A stretch of DNA of 9,195 bases from JAICIG01 sp035532215 (GTDB lineage Bacteria; Planctomycetota; Planctomycetia; Pirellulales; JAICIG01): assembly GCA_035532215.1 (NCBI GenBank), contig DATKRK010000006.1, positions 1 to 9,195 on the forward strand. The letters are read 5' to 3'. The notes below the pieces were generated by a model. The model saw nothing but the letters and a program-made list of their open reading frames with translations, was not told where the DNA came from and did no database searches. The translations under genes and the position numbers were made by a program. Below, piece after piece: positions 5,737 through 9,195 of the stretch (positions within the stretch are counted from its first letter, which is position 1; the number at the start of each line of letters is the position of its first letter).

Positions 5737-6995
5737 CGCGAGGTCCTCGCGAAGGGGCCTGCCGCATGAGGCAATGTTCCCTCGGCCGCCAGCCGCTCTT
5801 CCAAGGTCGCAACCAAGTCCGCCGGCAAACGCTCGTCGACCGCTTCGACGTCGAGTTCGCCGAAGGCGCCGTGCTGATCGGCGTATTCGTGGAGAAACAG
5901 CCGCCAGAGGCGATACCCGCGCATCACGCTCGCCGCACGGGCCAGGCCCGCTTCGCTCAAACGATAGCCGCCGCGTTCGGCCGAGAGCCAGCCCGCCGCG
6001 GCAGCCCGGTGCAGAGCCGCCGGGCTCAGTTCAGCACGCGCGGCAAGCTCGGCGGCGGTCACGACGGGCCGCTCGGGCAAGTCCGCTTCGACGGCTTCGA
6101 AGATGGCTCGCAGCAGGCGTTGATCTTGCAAGCGACGTTTGAATCGCAGATGCGCCAGCACGCGCGCGACGGCGCCGCGGCGCAAGGCGAACAGCGCGGA
6201 GAACAAAAAGGCCGCGGCGCCGACGAGCACAATCGTCGGTCCGGTCGGCAGGCCGTCGAATTGGGCGCTGATCAGCGTGCCGGCCGCCGCGGTTGCGGCG
6301 CCCAACACGGCAGAAATCACGAGCAACTTGCCGAGCCGTTCGGTCCAAAAGCGGGCGGCGGTCGCCGGCAGGATCAACATCGCGGCGACCAGCACGGCCC
6401 CGACCGCCGGCAAACCGATGACGACGGTCACGGCGATCAATCCCATCAGCAGCAGATCGAGCCGGCCGGCCGGCCAGCCTTGCACGCGAGCGAAGCCCAT
6501 ATCAAAGGCCACCAGCTTGAACTCTTTGTAGAGCACGAACACGATCGCCAGGCAAACCGCGGCCACGGCGGCAATCAACCCCAGCTCGGCCAGTCGCATC
6601 GTCGCCGCGCTGCCGAAAATGTACGAATCGAGCCCCGCCCGGCTGCCGCCGCTGGCGCGGTTCTGGATGATGCGACTGAGTGCCAGCCCGGCGCCGAAGA
6701 ACACGCTGAGCACGATGCCAATCGCAGCATCTTCCTTGACGCGCGTGGCGCGGCGCATGCCGACGAGCAGGCTCACGCCAAGGATGCCGGTGACCAAGGC
6801 GCCCAAGAGCATCGCAGGCAGGTTGCGGCGATCGAGCACAAGAAACGCCAGGCACACGCCCGGCAGAGCCGCGTGGGCCAAGGCGTCGCCCAAGAGCGCC
6901 CGGCGTCGCAGTACGGCGAAGCCGCCCACCAGGCCCGTGCTGGCGCCCAACAGACTGGCGCCGGCCAGCACGACGGCAGTGTTGTAGGCGATCAT
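5733..6995 (-). CDS. troC: Metal ABC permease fused to a DtxR-like domain with lost ligands
   Basis: 420 residues: an ABC-3-family permease (about 5-272) plus a cytoplasmic DtxR-like extension (about 288-420). Permease marks: LLGDALAHAALPG (34-46; D37 and H41), KEDAAIGIVLSVFFG (87-101) and VAAMLILPATAARFWTERL (203-221). The extension has a clean winged helix: RLLRAIFEAVE (293-303), VTAAELAARAELSPAALHR (312-330), GWLSAERGGYRLSEAG (335-350). It then follows the DtxR dimerisation helix, but the ligands are changed: DtxR H79 is Y361 and E83 is R365, and the ExxEH cluster is replaced by an acidic stretch (E384, D387, E388), so metal binding is doubtful. The start at 6995 overlaps the ATPase stop by ATGA and begins directly before the first membrane helix; readings extending upstream would lie inside the ATPase gene. 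It pairs with the next permease to form the channel. Chlamydial YtgC-R occupies the same operon position, but here the metal site is degenerate. Symbol by position; mntB/ytgC are equivalents. Confidence 0.86.
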   Translation of the reverse strand: MIAYNTAVVLAGASLLGASTGLVGGFAVLRRRALLGDALAHAALPGVCLAFLVLDRRNLPAMLLGALVTGILGVSLLVGMRRATRVKEDAAIGIVLSVFFGAGLALSRIIQNRASGGSRAGLDSYIFGSAATMRLAELGLIAAVAAVCLAIVFVLYKEFKLVAFDMGFARVQGWPAGRLDLLLMGLIAVTVVIGLPAVGAVLVAAMLILPATAARFWTERLGKLLVISAVLGAATAAAGTLISAQFDGLPTGPTIVLVGAAAFLFSALFALRRGAVARVLAHLRFKRRLQDQRLLRAIFEAVEADLPERPVVTAAELAARAELSPAALHRAAAAGWLSAERGGYRLSEAGLARAASVMRGYRLWRLFLHEYADQHGAFGELDVEAVDERLPADLVATLEERLAAEGTLPHAAGPFARTSR

Positions 6996-7825
6996 CGGCT
7001 GCGCTCGCGTGCGGCCACGGCGTCGGCGGCGGCGTCGAGGATGTCCAGCCGTCCGCCGTAGGCCTTTTGCAGGTTTTCCCGCGTGAAGACCTGCTCGGTT
7101 GGGCCGCTGGCCACCAGCCGCATGTTCAACAGCACGACTTGTTCGAAATACTCGGGCACGGTTCGCAAATCGTGGTGGACGACCATCACGGTCTTGCCCT
7201 GGCGGCGCAGCTCGCCGAGCAGCGCAAAGATGACGTGCTCGGTGGCCGCGTCGACGCCGGCCATTGGTTCGTCCATGAAATACAAATCGGCCTGCTGCGC
7301 CAGCGCGCGGGCCAGGAAGGTGCGCTGCTGCTGCCCGCCGGAAAGCTGCCCGATCTGTTGGCGCGCCAAGTCGGCCAAGCCGACTTGCCGCAGACATTCC
7401 AGCGCCCAGTCGCGCTCACGTCGCCCAGGGCGGCGAAACCAACCCAGCCGGCCGTACGTGCCCATCAACACCACGTCGAGCACGCTGACCGGAAAGTCCC
7501 AATCGACGCTTTCGCGCTGCGGCACGTAGCCGATCCGCCGCCGCTGGCTGTCGACCGGCTGGCCGAACACGCGAACCCGCCCGCTGGCCAGCGGAACGAG
7601 GCCCAAAATAGCTTTGATCAGCGTACTCTTGCCGGCGCCGTTGGGGCCGACAATGCCGATCAAACCGGGCTCGGCGATCGTCAAATCGACATCCCACAGC
7701 ACCGGCCGGCGATGATACGCCACGGTGACGTCGTGAACGTCGAGCACCGCCGCTTCGTCCGCGGCGTTGGCGGGCTGCGCCGTCGGTTGCGATTGCGGGA
7801 TCTGCGTTTTCGGAAATGTTGTCAT
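6992..7825 (-). CDS. troB: Metal ABC transporter ATPase
   Basis: A 277-residue cytoplasmic ATPase that powers import through the two permeases encoded next. All ABC motifs are present: Walker A GPNGAGKST (60-68), Q-loop YVPQ (100-103), signature LSGGQQQR (161-168), Walker B LYFMDEP (181-187, catalytic E186), D-loop AGVD (189-192) and H-switch VHHDL (216-220). The segment ESVDWDFPVSVLDVV (105-119) after the Q-loop is characteristic of the Mn/Zn/Fe-chelate ATPases (MntA/ZnuC/TroB group). The N-terminal ~25 residues are a Gln/Pro/Ala-rich tail before the core and may be dispensable. The start at 7825 overlaps the binding-protein stop by ATGA, and its own stop overlaps the permease start the same way, indicating translational coupling. 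Family is certain; metal specificity cannot be read from this subunit. Confidence 0.93.
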   Translation of the reverse strand: MTTFPKTQIPQSQPTAQPANAADEAAVLDVHDVTVAYHRRPVLWDVDLTIAEPGLIGIVGPNGAGKSTLIKAILGLVPLASGRVRVFGQPVDSQRRRIGYVPQRESVDWDFPVSVLDVVLMGTYGRLGWFRRPGRRERDWALECLRQVGLADLARQQIGQLSGGQQQRTFLARALAQQADLYFMDEPMAGVDAATEHVIFALLGELRRQGKTVMVVHHDLRTVPEYFEQVVLLNMRLVASGPTEQVFTRENLQKAYGGRLDILDAAADAVAARERSR

Positions 7826-8784
7826 TCGAGAGCCTTTACGATCGCCTCGACGTTGTGCCGCACCATGCCGACGTACGTCCCTTCGGGCGTGCCGGGCTTT
7901 CCCATGGCATCGGAAAAGAGCTGCCCGCCAACCTTCACGGCGTGGCCTTGCGCCCGGCAGCCTTCGACCAGGGCCTCGATGTTGCGCTCGTTGACTGAAG
8001 TCTCGACGAACACGGCCTTGATGCCGCGAGCGGCGATAAAATCGACCAGTTCGTTGATCTTTTTGATGCCCGCCTCGGCCTGCGTGCTGATGCCTTGGAT
8101 CGCCTTGACCTCGACGCCGTAGGCCCGGCCGAAATAGTGAAACGCGTCGTGCGCGGTGACCAACACGCGGTGATCGGCGGGGATTTCGGCGATGCGGCGC
8201 TTGCACTCTTCATCGAGTTCGGCCAACTCCGCGCGGTAGGCTTCGGCTTGCCGGCGGTAATCGGCGGCGTGGGCAGGATCGAAGCCGGCCAGCGCAGTTT
8301 CTACGGCAGCGAGCGTTTCGCTCCACAGCGCGACGTCGAACCAAACGTGCGGGTCGTAAAGATCTTCGGCGACTTCCAGCAAGCGGCCCTTGTCGATCCC
8401 TTCGGCCACGGCCACCGCTGGTTTTTTACGGCCCATGCGGGCCAGCACGTCGCCCATTTTTCCTTCCAGGTGCAGCCCGGAGTAGAACACCATATCGGCC
8501 CGGTTCAACTGCGCCACGTCGCCCGGCGAGGCTTTATAGAGGTGCGGGTCGATGCCTTCGCCCATCAGTTGAGTCACCGAGACGTGCTCGCCGCCGACGC
8601 GTTCGACCAGATCGGCGACCATGCCGGTCGTGGCGACCGCCTGGATCGGGTAATCGCCAGAAAATCGGTGTGATTGGGCCGCTGGATCGGCCGGACCGTG
8701 CGACAAGTCCGCTTGCCGTTGGTCGCAACCCGCGATCACGAACAAAAAGGCAATCCAGCCGCGGCGGGCGAATTTCGCGAACAT
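7822..8784 (-). CDS. troA: TroA-like metal-binding lipoprotein of the ABC importer
   Basis: A 320-residue cluster A-I substrate-binding protein, anchored by lipid. A signal peptide (1-19) ends in lipobox VIAGC, lipidated at C20. Four metal ligands can be placed: H81 (GIDPHLY), H146 (YDPHVWFD), H212 (TAHDAF) and D292 (LFSDAMG). Their spacing (65, 66, 80) equals that of Treponema TroA H68/H133/H199/D279 as recalled. Other TroA/YtgA-type marks are GISTQAEAG (231-239) and EGTYVGMVRHN (301-311). No His-rich loop as in ZnuA is present, arguing against a dedicated zinc system. TroA-type HHHD sites bind both Mn and Zn in vitro, so the likely cargo is Mn, Fe or Zn, with Mn or Fe favoured by the MntR-like ligands in the last gene. 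First gene of the operon; the start at 8784 begins the signal peptide, with no clear Shine-Dalgarno. A promoter and dyad lie 73-117 bases upstream. The stop overlaps the ATPase start (ATGA). Confidence 0.92.
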   Translation of the reverse strand: MFAKFARRGWIAFLFVIAGCDQRQADLSHGPADPAAQSHRFSGDYPIQAVATTGMVADLVERVGGEHVSVTQLMGEGIDPHLYKASPGDVAQLNRADMVFYSGLHLEGKMGDVLARMGRKKPAVAVAEGIDKGRLLEVAEDLYDPHVWFDVALWSETLAAVETALAGFDPAHAADYRRQAEAYRAELAELDEECKRRIAEIPADHRVLVTAHDAFHYFGRAYGVEVKAIQGISTQAEAGIKKINELVDFIAARGIKAVFVETSVNERNIEALVEGCRAQGHAVKVGGQLFSDAMGKPGTPEGTYVGMVRHNVEAIVKALE

Positions 8785-8856
8785 TGGCGCTATCTGGCGG
8801 GAGGTAAAAGCGGGCTAGCCGCGGCCCCAGAGCAGCTTTCGCTCGATGGAAAGTTT

Positions 8857-8872
8857 TTTTGATCCATCAAAA
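8857..8872. promoter_or_regulatory. Candidate metalloregulator operator, 16-bp dyad
   Basis: TTTTGATCCATCAAAA: two perfect 7-base arms around CC. It begins at the last base of the candidate -10 box and covers the expected transcription start of the metal-transport operon, so bound protein would block RNA polymerase. Length and AT-rich arms resemble DtxR/MntR-family operators in general form, but it does not match a specific published box that I can recall. The binding protein is unknown. Confidence 0.5.
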
Positions 8873-8901
8873 CTCTAGCCGTCATATGGCGCCTAAGTCA
8901 A
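8872..8901 (-). promoter_or_regulatory. Candidate sigma70-like promoter of the metal ABC operon
   Basis: On the minus strand TTGACT (8896-8901; 5 of 6 matches to TTGACA) and TAGAGT (8872-8877; 4 of 6 to TATAAT) are 18 bases apart. Transcription would begin inside or just after the dyad at 8857-8872, leaving a leader of roughly 70-80 bases before the start codon at 8784. The sequence GACTTAGG overlapping the -35 recurs exactly 40 bp upstream (8932-8939, minus strand). Confidence 0.5.
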
Positions 8902-9084
8902 GGCCGGGAAGGAAGTTTGTGACGGGTGCGTCCTAAGTCGCCTCGAGGCGGGCGCCTGCGGCATTGAGGCCGCCGTCCGAATCTGGCCAACTTGGCCCAA
9001 GACGGCTGGCGGGTTTTGCCACCTTGGAACGAAACCTTGGATCGGTGGCTTATCGAGCAATCTCGGGACCGCGGATTTCCCAGC

Positions 9085-9099
9085 GCGGCCTTCGGCCGC
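9085..9099. repeat. GCGGCC-TTC-GGCCGC hairpin
   Basis: A perfect 6-bp GC stem with a 3-base loop, in the non-coding stretch upstream of the ABC operon. It is the kind of short REP-like hairpin seen elsewhere in the window. Apart from this, an isolated palindrome CGCCTCGAGGCG (8939-8950) and the tandem repeat at 9112-9144, positions 8902-9195 hold nothing I can recognise; no credible gene is present. Confidence 0.5.
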
Positions 9100-9111
9100 A
9101 ACCAATTGAGC

Positions 9112-9144
9112 CACGGATGAAACACGGATAAAACACGGATGAAA
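9112..9144. repeat. Three tandem 11-bp CACGGATRAAA units
   Basis: CACGGATGAAA (9112-9122), CACGGATAAAA (9123-9133) and CACGGATGAAA (9134-9144) follow each other without gaps and differ at one position. The 11-bp period is close to one helical turn. The CACGGAT core is shared with the hairpin at 152-194 and resembles the CACGGAG arms near 4047 and 4359, suggesting one loose family of intergenic repeats. Confidence 0.8.
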
Positions 9145-9195
9145 TGCAGAATGAGGCTCTTCCGCAGAATCTATGAGTGGTTTTATCGCCCCTTA

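Noticed and set aside
6996..7397. Longer N-terminus for the first permease
   Set aside because: It would lie wholly within the ATPase gene in another frame; the ATGA overlap at 6992-6995 and start at the first membrane helix are much more natural.
5766..8122. Large plus-strand frames opposite the ABC genes (5766-7061 and 7067-8122)
   Set aside because: Low-complexity His/Gln/Arg/Gly-rich translations, antisense to strongly recognisable transporter genes.
7826..8206. Longer N-terminus for the ATPase
   Set aside because: The extension is the binding-protein gene read in another frame (Arg/Gly-rich); the ATGA overlap at 7822-7825 sets the start.
7822..8784. Dedicated zinc system (ZnuABC)
   Set aside because: The binding protein lacks the His-rich loop of ZnuA and carries TroA/YtgA-type motifs, and the fused sensor is of DtxR/MntR rather than Zur type. 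Zinc as an additional cargo is not excluded.
8893..9125. Short minus-strand frames upstream of the ABC operon
   Set aside because: They overlap the candidate promoter and small hairpins, and show no recognisable domain or start signal.
9112..9144. CRISPR-like array
   Set aside because: The units are contiguous 11-mers without spacers; no cas gene is present.

Overview
The window is GC-rich bacterial chromosome, most likely from a planctomycete (Pirellulales-like) or a close PVC-superphylum relative. This is an inference from several things read directly: metal ABC permeases fused to DtxR/MntR-like domains (precedent: Chlamydia YtgC-R), a small Cys-containing lipoprotein with a YDYCGP motif, starts mostly without Shine-Dalgarno sequences, and abundant short intergenic hairpin repeats. 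No taxonomic search was possible.

Layout. Positions 1-204 hold no gene: a perfect 58-bp palindrome (1-58) and a 15-bp-stem hairpin (152-194) just after the stop of the first gene. Next comes a minus-strand, divergent Nramp-superfamily transporter (205-1686). Upstream of it, also on the minus strand, is a 148-residue lipoprotein gene (1806-2252). A 109-bp divergent promoter region (2253-2361) separates that from a plus-strand GT-C/PMT-type glycosyltransferase (2362-4104), whose two ends appear to run through intergenic repeat DNA. Between this gene and the convergent ABC operon (4105-4404) there is no gene but two nested pairs of inverted repeats.

The right half is a four-gene minus-strand operon, read from 8784 to 4405: substrate-binding lipoprotein (TroA/YtgA type), ATPase, permease 1 and permease 2. 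Every junction is a 4-base ATGA overlap, so the four proteins are probably made in balance for one Mn/Fe/Zn-class importer. Each permease continues past its membrane domain into a cytoplasmic region resembling a DtxR/MntR metalloregulator. The domain on permease 2 keeps a full ligand set at DtxR spacing (D309, H387, E391, H406, E410, E413, H414). The matching domain on permease 1 has a clean winged helix but has lost the key ligands (H to Y361, E to R365, no EH pair). No free-standing DtxR/Fur regulator is encoded here. Upstream of the operon, a sigma70-like promoter (8872-8901) abuts a 16-bp perfect dyad, TTTTGATCCATCAAAA (8857-8872), a good operator candidate.

The most interesting item is this self-sensing transporter: two paralogous permease-regulator fusions with asymmetric ligand retention, next to a candidate operator. 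They could release a repressor, as described for chlamydial YtgC-R, or gate the transporter directly. The last ~290 bp (8902-9195) hold only small repeats.
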